A DNA stretch of 64,000 nucleotides from Nonomuraea solani (GCF_900108335.1 NZ_FNVT01000008.1:406644-470643), one strand, 5' to 3'. Numbered from the stretch's first letter, positions 16,208-24,823 are shown. The notes: generated from the sequence alone by a model not told the origin. A program made the numbers and translations.

Positions 16208-16845
16208 ATGCCTGGTCCCACGCGTTCCAGAACCCGCAGTGAGCCCTCCACGGCCACCTCGCCGAAGGCGCCCGACGCGACCGCCCGCTGATAGACGTGG
16301 TACGGCGCCTGCCCGCCCGTGGCCGGATCCGGATAGACGTCGTGGAAGACGAGCGCGCCGCCGGTCATGACGTGCGGCGCCCAGCCCTCGTAGTCGCGCG
16401 TCACCGGCTCCTCGGAGTGACCGCCGTCGATGAACAGCATGCCCAGCGGCCTGTTCCAGAGCCCGGCCACCCGCTCCGACCTCCCGACGATCGCGATCAC
16501 CTCCTCTTCCAGCCCGGCGGCCGCGATCGTGGTGCGGAACGTCGGCAGCGAGTCCATCTTGCCGAACCGGGGGTCCACCAGCGTCGGATCGTGGTGCGCC
16601 CAGCCCGGCTGGATCTCCTCGGAGCCCCGGTGGTGGTCCACCGTGACGACCACGGATCCGGCCTGTCTGGCCGCGGCGCCGAGATAGATGGCGGACTTGC
16701 CGCAGTAGGTGCCGATCTCGCAGATCGGGCCGAGTTTGCCGTAGCGGCAGGCCGTCTCGTACAAGGCCAGACCCTCGGCGGGCGGCATGAATCCCTTGGC
16801 GTGCTTCGCTGCGTAGAGCAGCTCTGACGGCATCGTCATAGGCAT
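16204..16845 (-). CDS. Class I SAM-dependent methyltransferase (Methyltransf_24-like)
   Basis: 213 residues. Motif I is CEIGTYCGKSAIYLGAAA near residue 43, then VVTVDHHRGSEE, IVGRSERVAGLW, and MLFIDGGHSEEPVTRDYEGW near 138, the pattern of O-methyltransferase-like proteins of the Methyltransf_24 group, where the Asp/His pair often holds a metal. TGGALVFHDVYPDPATGG follows. Convergent with the DUF1702 gene. The substrate is unknown; location next to glycan genes suggests a small-molecule or sugar O-methylation. Confidence 0.75.
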   Translation of the reverse strand: MPMTMPSELLYAAKHAKGFMPPAEGLALYETACRYGKLGPICEIGTYCGKSAIYLGAAARQAGSVVVTVDHHRGSEEIQPGWAHHDPTLVDPRFGKMDSLPTFRTTIAAAGLEEEVIAIVGRSERVAGLWNRPLGMLFIDGGHSEEPVTRDYEGWAPHVMTGGALVFHDVYPDPATGGQAPYHVYQRAVASGAFGEVAVEGSLRVLERVGPGI

Positions 16846-16919
16846 GAACCCTAGCCGAACCGAATAACATTCCAGCGGACTCTTGCCGGGCCGTTCTGCA
16901 ACCTGTTCTACTTGGCAGC

Positions 16920-17372
16920 GTGAATCAGCGCGCTCGCATCACGATGTCGGACGACGAGGTCACGGCGTTCCTGGAGGGCTCACGCAAGCTGCAGCTGGCC
17001 ACCATCAACGCGGACGGAACGCCGCATCTGGTGACGATGTTCTACGGGCTGGACGAGGGACGCATCGCCTTCTGGACCTACGGCAAAGCGCAGAAGACCC
17101 GCAACCTGACCCGCGACCCTCGCGTGAGCTGCCTGATCGAGGCCGGCGAGGACTACAACGAGCTGCGGGGCGTCCTGGTGTACGGCAAAGTGCGGCAGGT
17201 GGACGACCGCGACCAGGTCATGGCCATCGGCCTGATGATCGCCCGCAGGATGACTCCCGGCGTACCGGACGAACTGCTCCGCCCCTATGTCGAGAAAACC
17301 GGTCTCAAGCGGGTTGCGTACGTCGTCGAGCGCACCAAAGTGGTCTCATGGGACCACAGGAGGCTCACATGA
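16920..17372 (+). CDS. PPOX-class flavin/F420-dependent oxidoreductase
   Basis: 150 residues from GTG 16920. Split beta-barrel of the pyridoxamine-phosphate-oxidase-like family: KLQLATINADGTPHLVTMFYGLDEGRIAFWT near residue 23, then KTRNLTRDPRVSCLIEAG and YGKVRQVDD. Such proteins bind FMN or F420 as dimers. A weak promoter, TTGCCG (16883-16888) and TTCTAC (16906-16911), ends eight bases before the start codon, so the mRNA may be leaderless. Its stop overlaps the ferredoxin start (ATGA 17369-17372). Confidence 0.82.
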   Translation: MNQRARITMSDDEVTAFLEGSRKLQLATINADGTPHLVTMFYGLDEGRIAFWTYGKAQKTRNLTRDPRVSCLIEAGEDYNELRGVLVYGKVRQVDDRDQVMAIGLMIARRMTPGVPDELLRPYVEKTGLKRVAYVVERTKVVSWDHRRLT

Positions 17373-17560
17373 AGGTCAAGGTGGACGAGCTGGTCTGCGA
17401 GGCCAACGCCGTGTGCATGGGGCTCGCACCCGAGGTGTTCGAACTCGACGACGACGACCAGCTCCACATTCTGCTGCCCGAACCCCCGCCCGACCAGCAG
17501 GACCGCGTCCGCCACGCGGTCAGGTCCTGTCCCAAAGCAGCCCTTTCCCTCGAGGAATAG
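17369..17560 (+). CDS. [3Fe-4S] ferredoxin
   Basis: 63 residues, start ATG 17369 with AGGAGG at 17358-17363. Acidic small protein with Cys10-x5-Cys16 and Cys54-Pro, i.e. CEANAVC and RSCPKAAL; three cysteines indicate a single 3Fe-4S cluster, the type that feeds electrons to actinobacterial P450s. It is sandwiched between the PPOX enzyme and the alcohol dehydrogenase, without an adjacent P450, so the sterol-type P450 at 8062 is a candidate partner (inference). Confidence 0.88.
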   Translation: MKVKVDELVCEANAVCMGLAPEVFELDDDDQLHILLPEPPPDQQDRVRHAVRSCPKAALSLEE

Positions 17561-17586
17561 CCCCCAGGCACGAGGAGGAACCCCAC

Positions 17587-18672
17587 ATGCGCGCCGCGAT
17601 CCTGCACGCTGTAGGCAACGACAAGCTCGACATCCGCGACGACGTCACCCTGGCTCCCGTCGGCCCGGCGGACGTGCGCGTGCGGATCAGGGCGACGGGC
17701 GTCTGCCACTCGGACCTGTCGGCCATGACGGGCGTGCTGCCGCAACCCGTGCCGCTCATCCTGGGCCACGAGGGCGCCGGCGAGGTCGTCGAGGTGGGCG
17801 AGCAGGTCGTCTCCGTCAAGCCGGGCGACCACGTCGTCATCAACTGGCGGCCGGCCTGCCAGGACTGCGAGCTGTGCGTGGGGGGCCAGCCGTACCTGTG
17901 CATGAAGTACGTCATCGAGGGCTTCACCAAGGGCAACTTCCGGCTCGGGGACGGATCGACGGTGTTCGGGATGGCCGGCTGCGGCACCTGGGCGGAAGAG
18001 ATCATCGTGCCCTGGCAGGGCGCGATCAAGATCGACGAAGACGTGTCCTGGGAGGCCGCCGCCCTGATCGGCTGCGGCATCACGACCGGCGTGGGCGCCG
18101 CGATCAACACCGCCAAAGTACGCCCTGGCTCGACGGTCGTGGTGATCGGCTGCGGCGGCGTCGGCCTGTCGGTCATCCAGGGCGCGCGCGTCTCCGGCGC
18201 CAGGACCATCCTCGCGGTGGACCCGCTGGAGTCCAAGCACGAGCTGGCCAAGAAGGTCGGCGCGACCCACGCGGTGACGCCCGAGCAGACCCCCGACGCC
18301 CTCAACGAGCTCACCGGCGGCGCCGGCTTCGACTACGGCTTCGAGGTGGTCGGCAAGTCCGCCACGATCCAGAGCGCCTGGCAGCTCACCCGCCAGGGCG
18401 GCGACGTCATCGTGGTCGGGGCGGGCGCGATGGACGACATGGTGTCGATCTCCGCCTTCAGCCTGCTGTTCGAGGGCAAGAACCTGCTGTCCAGCCTGTA
18501 CGGCGAAGCCGACGTCCGGCACGACTTCCCCTACTTCGCCAAGCTCCACAAGGCCGGCAAGCTGGACCTCGAATCGATGATCAGCTCCCGCATCCGCCTG
18601 GCCGACCTGAACGACGCCGTGGAGGCTTTGAAGGGCGGCGAGGTGCTCCGCCAGATCGTCCTCATGGACTGA
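17587..18672 (+). CDS. Zinc-dependent alcohol dehydrogenase (NDMA-dependent/class III-like MDR)
   Basis: 361 residues from ATG 17587 with GAGGAGGA upstream. Catalytic zinc ligands in GVCHSD (near residue 38) and GHEGAGEV (near 61); structural zinc loop CQDCELCVGGQPYLC near 92; nucleotide-binding VIGCGGVGLSVIQGA near 180. The length, the FRLGDGSTVFGMAGCGTWAEE segment and the SLYGEADVRHDFP segment resemble the Rxyl_3153/NDMA-dependent alcohol dehydrogenase group. It oxidises alcohols to aldehydes with NAD(H). Same operon as PPOX and ferredoxin (26-bp gap), suggesting a joint oxidative pathway. Confidence 0.87.
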   Translation: MRAAILHAVGNDKLDIRDDVTLAPVGPADVRVRIRATGVCHSDLSAMTGVLPQPVPLILGHEGAGEVVEVGEQVVSVKPGDHVVINWRPACQDCELCVGGQPYLCMKYVIEGFTKGNFRLGDGSTVFGMAGCGTWAEEIIVPWQGAIKIDEDVSWEAAALIGCGITTGVGAAINTAKVRPGSTVVVIGCGGVGLSVIQGARVSGARTILAVDPLESKHELAKKVGATHAVTPEQTPDALNELTGGAGFDYGFEVVGKSATIQSAWQLTRQGGDVIVVGAGAMDDMVSISAFSLLFEGKNLLSSLYGEADVRHDFPYFAKLHKAGKLDLESMISSRIRLADLNDAVEALKGGEVLRQIVLMD

Positions 18673-18715
18673 CCGCTCGGGCCGCTTTGTCGGCGGGCAT
18701 GGCTAGGGTTCCCGC

Positions 18716-21133
18716 ATGAACGCGTGGGCCCACCTGCTCCCCCTGATCGAGGCCGGCCACACGACCGGCGTCCACGACCTGGTCGCCGGGCTCGACGAGC
18801 CCGGCCGCCAGGCGGTCGCCGCCGAGCTGCCCGGCTACCTGCGCGGCCTGACGCCCTGGTGGACCCACCAAGACCGGTTCGCACCGCTGCTGGTCGCGGG
18901 CGCCGGCTGCATGAGCGGCCCGGCGGCGGTGACGGCGTGGCTGTTCAGACGCGACTTCACCCGGGCGCCGGCCCCGGACGAGGTGCTCGCCCTGCTGCGG
19001 CGACGCCCCAAGGAGTGGCGGCAGGACGCGGCCCGCCGCATCGCGGCCCGCGTCCGTCCGCCGGGCTTGGAGCACTGGGAGGTGGCCGCCGCACTCGTCC
19101 GCGAAAGCGGCATCGAACCACCCGGCGACGACGGCTTCAAGGTCGGCTGGCTACGCGCCCTCGGCCCACTGACGGCCGCCCGCGACCCCCTGTTCGAGAT
19201 CGACGGCCTCGGCGAGGTCATCGAGTGGCAGGTCGGCACGATCATCAAGCTCGTCGAGAACGGCCTGCTCGACCGCACCACCGTGATCGACGGCGCCATC
19301 GGCCGGCTCCTGCGCGACGGCCCGGCCGGCCTGACCGCCCTGGCGACCCTGCACGACCGCCTGGACCCCGATCTCGACGAAACCGCCGCACACGCCAAGG
19401 ACTACGTAAGCCTCATACCCTCCGCCCCCGGCGCGGTGGCCGCCCTGGCCCTGGCACGGTTACGGCTCCTGGACGGCGCCGGACGCCTGGACGACGCGTC
19501 GTTCGTCGAGGCCCTGGAGGCACTGTCGTTCCGGCGCGAGAAGAAGCTGCTGGGGGCGGCCATCTCCTGGGCCGGCGAGTCCGTACGCCCTGAACGGGTG
19601 GACGGCGTGTTACGCGCCATGTCCGCGCTCCTCACGCAGGACGCCCTCACCCTGCAGACCCGCGCCGTCCGCCTGGCCGTCAAGCTCGCCCCCCGAGCCG
19701 GCGAACCCGCCCGCGAGGCGATCAGGCAGAGCGCCACCGGCCTACCCGCCGAGCTCCGCGAACAGATCACGACCGCGTACGGCCACGTGCCCACCGACGA
19801 AACGACCACCGCCCCGGCCCTGACCGCGCCCCCGCCCCCGGAGATGCCCCCGCCCATCACCTCCCCGGCCGACCTCGCCCGCGACCTGTCCGCCCTCCTC
19901 CGAGGCCACGACGCCCACGGCTTCGAACGGGTGCTGGCCGGGCTGGCCGAATGGTCTCACCGCGAGCCGGAGACCCTGCGTGAAGCCCTACGCCCCGGCG
20001 TCAAGGTCTCCGATGCCCAATGGGCGCCGTACACAGCCCTCCAACGCGCCTTCGCGGCGTTCTTCTCGCCCGCGCGCAGCAGACAACGCCGCCGCCTGGT
20101 CGTCGACGACACGTTCGATCACCTCTACGAACATCGCGCGATCGAACTGGCCACCGCCTTCGAGGAAGGCACCACCTACCCCCTCCTGCTCGCCACGCCC
20201 ACACGCGGCACCGGCCACGTCGATCCCACCGTGCTCCTCGACCGATTCGACCGCCTGGAGGCCGCCGGCCTGGAGGCGCTACCCGCCGACCTCACGCAGG
20301 CTCTGCTCCGGCTCCCCCGCGAGATCGACGACCAGACCCTGGCCCGGGCGGACAAGCTGACCTCAGAGGCGGGCAGGACCTGCGCCACCTGGATGCGCGA
20401 CGGCGGGCTGCCCGACTTCCACGTCACCAACGAGCGGCGCCCCCGCAAGGGCGTCGGCGGCTTCCCGTGGCGCGACCTCGGCCTCGACGTCACCCTGCCG
20501 GAGCCGTTCCACACCCTGTTCACCAGCGAACCCGGCCGCCCCTTCCTTCTCTGGACATCGCTCGTCACACCGTCACACCGTGAGCTCCTGGCCTTCCACC
20601 TCGCCTGCCAACTGCCGTACGTCATGGAATCAAGCAGCACCGGCTACGAGTTGCTGCCCGAACTGGCACACGCCGACGGGCCGATCGGGCACGGCATGGC
20701 CTGGGCCCTCGCCTTCTGCATGAGCCACATCACCCCCGGCGGGAGGGCGGCCGCCACCGACACGCTGCTCATCCTCACCGCCCGCGACCAGGTCCCGATC
20801 GCGGAGCTGGCCGAGGCGCTGGCGACGCTGACGGAGGCCGGCTACGTCAAGCTCAACCGCGCCGCCTCGGTCCTCACCGAAGCCGCCCAGGCCGGCGCGC
20901 ACGAGACGGTATGGGAGCTGATCACGTGGCTCCTGCCGGGCCTGCTGCCCGCCGACGGCGATCGCCCCCGCGCCGGCCTCGCCGACCTCCTGGCCACCGC
21001 CACCACCGCGGCGACGCTGACCCGGGCCAGAGCCGACCTCCCCGACGTGGCGGCGATCGCCGCCCGGGGCGGTTCGAGCAGACTCGTCCAGGAGTCCCGC
21101 CGCCTCCTGCGCCAGGTACGCCCAGAGGCGTAG
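18716..21133 (+). CDS. Large hypothetical protein (DUF6493-like)
   Basis: 805 residues, no signal peptide or membrane segment. Alpha-helical, Leu/Ala/Arg-rich, with HEAT-like character (LLRRRPKEWRQDAARRIAARV near residue 90; ALARLRLLDGAGRLDDASFVEAL near 240). A Pro-rich linker (APALTAPPPPEMPPPI near 365) separates an N-terminal half from a C-terminal half containing FPWRDLGLDVTLPEPFHTLF and AWALAFCMSHITPGGRAAATD. The overall pattern recalls actinobacterial DUF6493 proteins, which have no known function. Single gene starting 43 bp after the alcohol dehydrogenase. Confidence 0.65.
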   Translation: MNAWAHLLPLIEAGHTTGVHDLVAGLDEPGRQAVAAELPGYLRGLTPWWTHQDRFAPLLVAGAGCMSGPAAVTAWLFRRDFTRAPAPDEVLALLRRRPKEWRQDAARRIAARVRPPGLEHWEVAAALVRESGIEPPGDDGFKVGWLRALGPLTAARDPLFEIDGLGEVIEWQVGTIIKLVENGLLDRTTVIDGAIGRLLRDGPAGLTALATLHDRLDPDLDETAAHAKDYVSLIPSAPGAVAALALARLRLLDGAGRLDDASFVEALEALSFRREKKLLGAAISWAGESVRPERVDGVLRAMSALLTQDALTLQTRAVRLAVKLAPRAGEPAREAIRQSATGLPAELREQITTAYGHVPTDETTTAPALTAPPPPEMPPPITSPADLARDLSALLRGHDAHGFERVLAGLAEWSHREPETLREALRPGVKVSDAQWAPYTALQRAFAAFFSPARSRQRRRLVVDDTFDHLYEHRAIELATAFEEGTTYPLLLATPTRGTGHVDPTVLLDRFDRLEAAGLEALPADLTQALLRLPREIDDQTLARADKLTSEAGRTCATWMRDGGLPDFHVTNERRPRKGVGGFPWRDLGLDVTLPEPFHTLFTSEPGRPFLLWTSLVTPSHRELLAFHLACQLPYVMESSSTGYELLPELAHADGPIGHGMAWALAFCMSHITPGGRAAATDTLLILTARDQVPIAELAEALATLTEAGYVKLNRAASVLTEAAQAGAHETVWELITWLLPGLLPADGDRPRAGLADLLATATTAATLTRARADLPDVAAIAARGGSSRLVQESRRLLRQVRPEA

Positions 21134-21164
21134 TTCCCTCACATGTCGGTGCCGGCCACGCCGC

Positions 21165-21533
21165 TCAGGAAGTCGCGAGCAACAAGGCCGTGGTCGTTCC
21201 GGTGACCGCGGCCAGCACCACGGGCGCCACGGCGTGGGAGCGGTGGCGCCGGTGCGTGAAGTCGCGGGCGCGGAGGTGGAATCCCACTGCGCCGACCAGC
21301 AGCGACGTGAGACCGGCCGCGGCCGTGATGGCCAGCGGCCTGAGCCAGAGACCGGCCGCGAGCCCGAGCGCGCCGGCGATCTCCAGGGCGCCGATCGCCC
21401 GGGTCATCGTCGAACCAACGCCGAGCCTGAGCAGGTTGGCCGTCACGGGATCCCGAAGCAAGACCTTCTGGGCGCCGGCGAGCAGAAAGACGAGAGCGAC
21501 CAGAGCGCTCAATGTGTTGGCGGCGAACGCCAT
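21165..21533 (-). CDS. DoxX-family membrane protein
   Basis: 122 residues, four membrane segments. SALVALVFLLAGAQKVL at residues 9-25 and ALEIAGALGLAAGLWLRPLAITAAAG near 48 are standard for small DoxX proteins, several of which take part in redox homeostasis or accompany oxidoreductases. Divergent from the TetR gene with a TetR-type operator directly before the start, so it is probably repressed by that regulator. Confidence 0.82.
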   Translation of the reverse strand: MAFAANTLSALVALVFLLAGAQKVLLRDPVTANLLRLGVGSTMTRAIGALEIAGALGLAAGLWLRPLAITAAAGLTSLLVGAVGFHLRARDFTHRRHRSHAVAPVVLAAVTGTTTALLLATS

Positions 21534-21554
21534 GAGACGACCTTTCCCAGAAAG

Positions 21555-21572
21555 AGAACGAACATTCCTTTT
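21555..21572. promoter_or_regulatory. TetR operator copy 1 (before doxX)
   Basis: AGAACGAACATTC followed by a poor right arm (CTTTT). Same 13-bp core as copies 2 and 3. Confidence 0.6.
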
Positions 21573-21603
21573 CTAAGAGAGGAGCGGCGAAGTTGTCAAG
21601 TAC

Positions 21604-21616
21604 GAATGTTCGTTCT
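21604..21616. promoter_or_regulatory. TetR operator copy 2 (before tetR)
   Basis: GAATGTTCGTTCT, the reverse complement of the AGAACGAACATTC core, 13 bp before the regulator start; fits autoregulation. Confidence 0.62.
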
Positions 21617-21629
21617 ACGTTGAGGTCCC

Positions 21630-22247
21630 ATGGCACGCATGCCCAAGGAGCACCTCGAAGCCCGCCGCCGCCAGATCCTGGACGCCGCCCGGCGCCGCTT
21701 CATCCGCAACGGCTTCCACGCCACGTCCATGCAGGACGTGCTGACCGAGGCCGAACTGTCGGCCGGGGCCGTCTACCGCTACTTCAAGAGCAAGGACGAC
21801 ATCATCGCGGCGACCGCCGCCGAGGCTCTCGCCGAGCTCGCGTCGGCGTTCGAGGCGGACGAGGCGGACGACGGCGCGCGGCCGCCGGATCTGGACAACA
21901 TCGTCGATCTCGTGCTGGCGGTCGATCGCCCGCCGCTGTCCGGCTCACTGGAGTCGGCCCAGTTCCTGGTCCAGGTCTGGGCGGAGGCGCTGCGATCGCC
22001 GTCGCTGCGCACGAAACTGAAGGAGGTCATGGCGGAGGCCCGCGGCGTGGTCGGTGGCCTCGTGGCGCGGCATCAGCAGCGCGGGCTGCTTCCCGCCGAC
22101 GTCCCCGCCGAGCACGTGGCCGATGTCCTGATGGCCCTGGTCGACGGGTTCCTGGTGCGCCGCGCGGTATACGGCCACGCGGATTCGACGGCCTTCAGGA
22201 ACGGCATGCGAGCCCTGATGTCGGCGCCCGCGCAAGCCACCCAATAG
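21630..22247 (+). CDS. TetR-family transcriptional regulator
   Basis: 205 residues. N-terminal helix-turn-helix: RRQILDAARRRFIRNGFHATSMQDVLTEAELSAGAVYRYFKSKDDII at about residues 12-58, an excellent TetR signature. C-terminal ligand domain with NIVDLVLAVDRPPLSG and HVADVLMALVDGFLVRRAV. Four near-identical sites (AGAACGAACATTCGTTCT consensus) lie upstream of doxX, upstream of tetR itself and twice before the monooxygenase, so the local regulon is clear from sequence. The inducer is unknown, plausibly an aromatic compound or antibiotic handled by the monooxygenase. Confidence 0.92.
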   Translation: MARMPKEHLEARRRQILDAARRRFIRNGFHATSMQDVLTEAELSAGAVYRYFKSKDDIIAATAAEALAELASAFEADEADDGARPPDLDNIVDLVLAVDRPPLSGSLESAQFLVQVWAEALRSPSLRTKLKEVMAEARGVVGGLVARHQQRGLLPADVPAEHVADVLMALVDGFLVRRAVYGHADSTAFRNGMRALMSAPAQATQ

Positions 22248-22265
22248 AGAACGAACATTCGCTCT
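22248..22265. promoter_or_regulatory. TetR operator copy 3 (before the monooxygenase)
   Basis: AGAACGAACATTCGCTCT, one mismatch between arms, starting at the last base region of tetR and running up to a TTGACG -35-like element at 22265-22270. Confidence 0.65.
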
Positions 22266-22298
22266 TGACGGCCGCGGGCCACCTGTGCTCTTCTAAAG

Positions 22299-22316
22299 AG
22301 AACGATCATTCGTTCT
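22299..22316. promoter_or_regulatory. TetR operator copy 4 (before the monooxygenase)
   Basis: AGAACGATCATTCGTTCT with 7-bp perfect arms (AGAACGA/TCGTTCT), 14 bp before the monooxygenase start; binding here would block the promoter or early elongation. Confidence 0.68.
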
Positions 22317-22330
22317 AAATAGGAGAGCTT

Positions 22331-23956
22331 GTGACGACGAAAGCGGACATTCTCATCGTCGGCGCGGGGCCGACCGGCCTGGTGCTGGCCATCGACCTGG
22401 CACGGCGGGGAGTGATCCCCCGCATCATCGACGCCGGGCGCGCCGACCACCGGGAGAGCCGAGCGGTGTCGATCGTGGCGAGATCGCTGGAAATGCTGGA
22501 CGATCTCGGACTGGCCCAAGCCGCCATCGAACGAGGCGTCGCCCTTCACACGCTGAACTTCTACCAAGGCACCACGGCCCTGGCCGAGATGGACGTGACG
22601 GCCGTTGACTCCCCGTTCCCGCTGGACCTGTGCATCCCGCAATGGCAGACGGTCGCGCTGCTGCGCGAGCGCGCCGAGGAACTCGGAGTAACCATCGAAT
22701 GGGGCACCCGCCTGGTCGGGCAGCAGGCCGGCGAGCACAGCGTCAGCGTGGAACTCGGCCACGAGGACGGACACGGCGAACGGTGCGAGACCCGCTGGCT
22801 GATCGGCGCCGACGGCGCCCATAGCACCGTACGCGAGACGGCGGGAATCACCCGCAAGAGAACCGACCTCAAGCGAGGGTTCATCCTGGGCGACGTCGTC
22901 GCGGACTGGCCGCTCACGCGCGACCGCTTCCACGTCTATTTCGGCAAGTCCGGCCTCGTGGCCGTCTTCCCCATGGTCGGGGGCTACTGGCGTATCCTGG
23001 CCAGCACGCCGGACGACCGGCCGCCACGGACTCCAGGGCTGGACGACTTCGCCGCCTACGTCGCCGAACGCACCCCTCTGGACTCTCACGTACGCGATCT
23101 GCAGTGGAGTTCGTCGTTCGTGGCCCGTGAGAGCCTGGCCGACCGCCTTCGGCAAGGCCGGGTCCTCCTGGCCGGCGACGCCGCGCACAGTCACAGCCCG
23201 GTGGGCGGCCAGGGCATGAACACGGGCATGCAGGACGCCTACAACCTGGGCTGGAAACTCGCGCTCGTCGCCACCGGGCGTGCCGAGGAGTCCCTCCTGG
23301 ACAGTTATGAGGCCGAACGATGGCCTGTGGTCAAATCCGTGGTCGAGGCGACCTCGGCCACCACGAAGGCCGCCACCGGCAGCACGCTGGTCGCCCGCAG
23401 AGTCAGACGGCACGCGCTGCGCCTGTTCGGCCGGCTCAATCCCGTACAGCAGCGGCTGTCGAACGCCTTCGGCGAGCACCTCGTCCATTACCGCGACAGT
23501 GACCTCGTCTTCGAACGCTGGCACGAATCACAAGCCAGGGCATGGAGCGACGTCGCCTGCGCCGGACCGGAGGCCGGCGAGCTGGTACGGGACGCCTACA
23601 TGGAGACCCGTGAGGGACCGGTGGCGCTCCGGCACATCCTCCGGACACCGGGCCACCATCTCGTCCTGTTCGCGGCGGACACGACGGACTCGGCCACCCT
23701 GGCCGCCTGGCGGGCCTCCGCGCACGAGGCGATGGCCGGGCACGGCGAGGTCCATGTCATCACCCGCGGCCACCTGCCGCACGACCCTATGGACGGGGTC
23801 TTCGCCGACCTGCGCAGCGAGGCGCACAACCGCTACGGCGTGCGCCGCCCCAGCCTGTACCTGATCCGCCCGGACAAGTACGTCGGCTTTCGCGGAGACA
23901 GCGTCGACTTCACACCCGTGAACGACTACTTCCGCGCCTTGGGCGCCCGCCCGTGA
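22331..23956 (+). CDS. Class A FAD-dependent aromatic monooxygenase
   Basis: 541 residues from GTG 22331 with AGGAGAG upstream. FAD-binding GxGxxG as IVGAGPTGLVLAIDLARRG at residues 8-26, the DG motif in LIGADGAHSTVRETAG near 157, and the second FAD motif VLLAGDAAHSHSPVGGQGMN near 276, followed by DAYNLGWKLAL. The C-terminal thioredoxin-like extension (about residues 400-541) places it with the phenol/rifampicin/polyketide hydroxylase subgroup. It uses NAD(P)H and O2 to hydroxylate an aromatic substrate in the cytoplasm. TetR-controlled; the substrate is not deducible. Confidence 0.9.
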   Translation: MTTKADILIVGAGPTGLVLAIDLARRGVIPRIIDAGRADHRESRAVSIVARSLEMLDDLGLAQAAIERGVALHTLNFYQGTTALAEMDVTAVDSPFPLDLCIPQWQTVALLRERAEELGVTIEWGTRLVGQQAGEHSVSVELGHEDGHGERCETRWLIGADGAHSTVRETAGITRKRTDLKRGFILGDVVADWPLTRDRFHVYFGKSGLVAVFPMVGGYWRILASTPDDRPPRTPGLDDFAAYVAERTPLDSHVRDLQWSSSFVARESLADRLRQGRVLLAGDAAHSHSPVGGQGMNTGMQDAYNLGWKLALVATGRAEESLLDSYEAERWPVVKSVVEATSATTKAATGSTLVARRVRRHALRLFGRLNPVQQRLSNAFGEHLVHYRDSDLVFERWHESQARAWSDVACAGPEAGELVRDAYMETREGPVALRHILRTPGHHLVLFAADTTDSATLAAWRASAHEAMAGHGEVHVITRGHLPHDPMDGVFADLRSEAHNRYGVRRPSLYLIRPDKYVGFRGDSVDFTPVNDYFRALGARP

Positions 23957-24076
23957 CATCCCTCTTCCGGGGCGGTTGAGAGCAGGCTCGTCTTAGACAC
24001 CTCCCAGGGGCGTAGGCGCAGATGTCTTCCCTCACATGACGACCGGGACCCCCCGCGCGGGAGACCATCTCAGTTC

Positions 24077-24823
24077 ATGAAAGCCACTCGGAAGCCACCC
24101 GCCTCTCTCCATGCCTTCGCGACGCTGGTCACCGGGCTGCTCGCGGGCGCGTTCGGGTACGGCGCGGCGAACGTCGTCCCGACCTTCGGCGTCGTGCCGC
24201 TCGAAGTGCGCCTGACGTTCCACACGGCGATGATGCGGGTCAACGAGCCGGTCATGCAGACGGCGATGGCCCTGGCCATCCTGTCCACGATCGCCCTGGC
24301 CCTCACCTCCGGCGGAACGCCCCGCCGCCTGGCCGCCGGAGCGGCCTCGTCGGCCCTGGCCACACTCCTGATCACGGTCTTCGGCAACATCCCTCTGCAC
24401 GCCCACATCCGGCGCTGGGCCACCACCACCCCCACGGCCGGGTACGAGGACATCCTGCGGCGTTGGGAGACCTTCCACACCCTGCGGACGCTCACCGCCC
24501 TCACCGCATTCGCCCTGGTCATCCTGGCCACCCGAACCCGCCGCCGACCCGGCGCGGCACCACCTCCGGCGCCTTCCCGCTCTGCTACAGCTAGTAGCGA
24601 TCACCTCACGGAAAGGAACACGCAGGTGCGCCGACTCATACCCCTGCTCGCCCTGGGGGCCACGGCCCTGTTCACCGCCCCGGCCCTGGCGGAGACCACC
24701 ACACCCACCGCGGCCCTGCACGACCCCGGCGACTGGGAGCCCTACGACGAGATCTACTGGGAGCCGTGGGACCACGAACTGCAGTGGTACCTGTGGGACG
24801 AATGGGACCACTTCGACGACTGA
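24077..24823 (+). CDS. DUF1772 (anthrone-oxygenase-like) membrane protein with in-frame secreted-peptide C-terminus
   Basis: As an uninterrupted frame it is 248 residues. Residues 1 to about 160 are a four-helix membrane protein of the DUF1772/anthrone oxygenase type (FATLVTGLLAGAFGYGAANV; NEPVMQTAMALAI; LLITVFGNIPLHAHIRRW). Residues 184-248 look like a separate protein: a signal peptide (VRRLIPLLALGATALFTAPALAE) plus a Trp/Asp/Glu-rich tail ending DEWDHFDD. GTG 24626 is preceded by GGAAAGGAA at good spacing. A tandem TAGTAG (24592-24597) lies out of frame just upstream, suggesting a small frameshift has joined two genes. See the internal start entry. Confidence 0.62.
   Translation: MKATRKPPASLHAFATLVTGLLAGAFGYGAANVVPTFGVVPLEVRLTFHTAMMRVNEPVMQTAMALAILSTIALALTSGGTPRRLAAGAASSALATLLITVFGNIPLHAHIRRWATTTPTAGYEDILRRWETFHTLRTLTALTAFALVILATRTRRRPGAAPPPAPSRSATASSDHLTERNTQVRRLIPLLALGATALFTAPALAETTTPTAALHDPGDWEPYDEIYWEPWDHELQWYLWDEWDHFDD
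24626..24823 (+). CDS. Candidate independent small secreted acidic peptide (internal start)
   Basis: 65 residues from GTG 24626 in the same frame as the preceding DUF1772 gene. Signal peptide about residues 1-21 with ALA cleavage site, mature part about 44 residues rich in Trp, Asp, Glu, Tyr (WEPYDEIYWEPWDHELQW), with no Cys. Ribosome-binding site GGAAAGGAA at 24610-24618. No family recognised. It may equally be the exported tail of the fused protein. Confidence 0.45.
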   Translation: MRRLIPLLALGATALFTAPALAETTTPTAALHDPGDWEPYDEIYWEPWDHELQWYLWDEWDHFDD

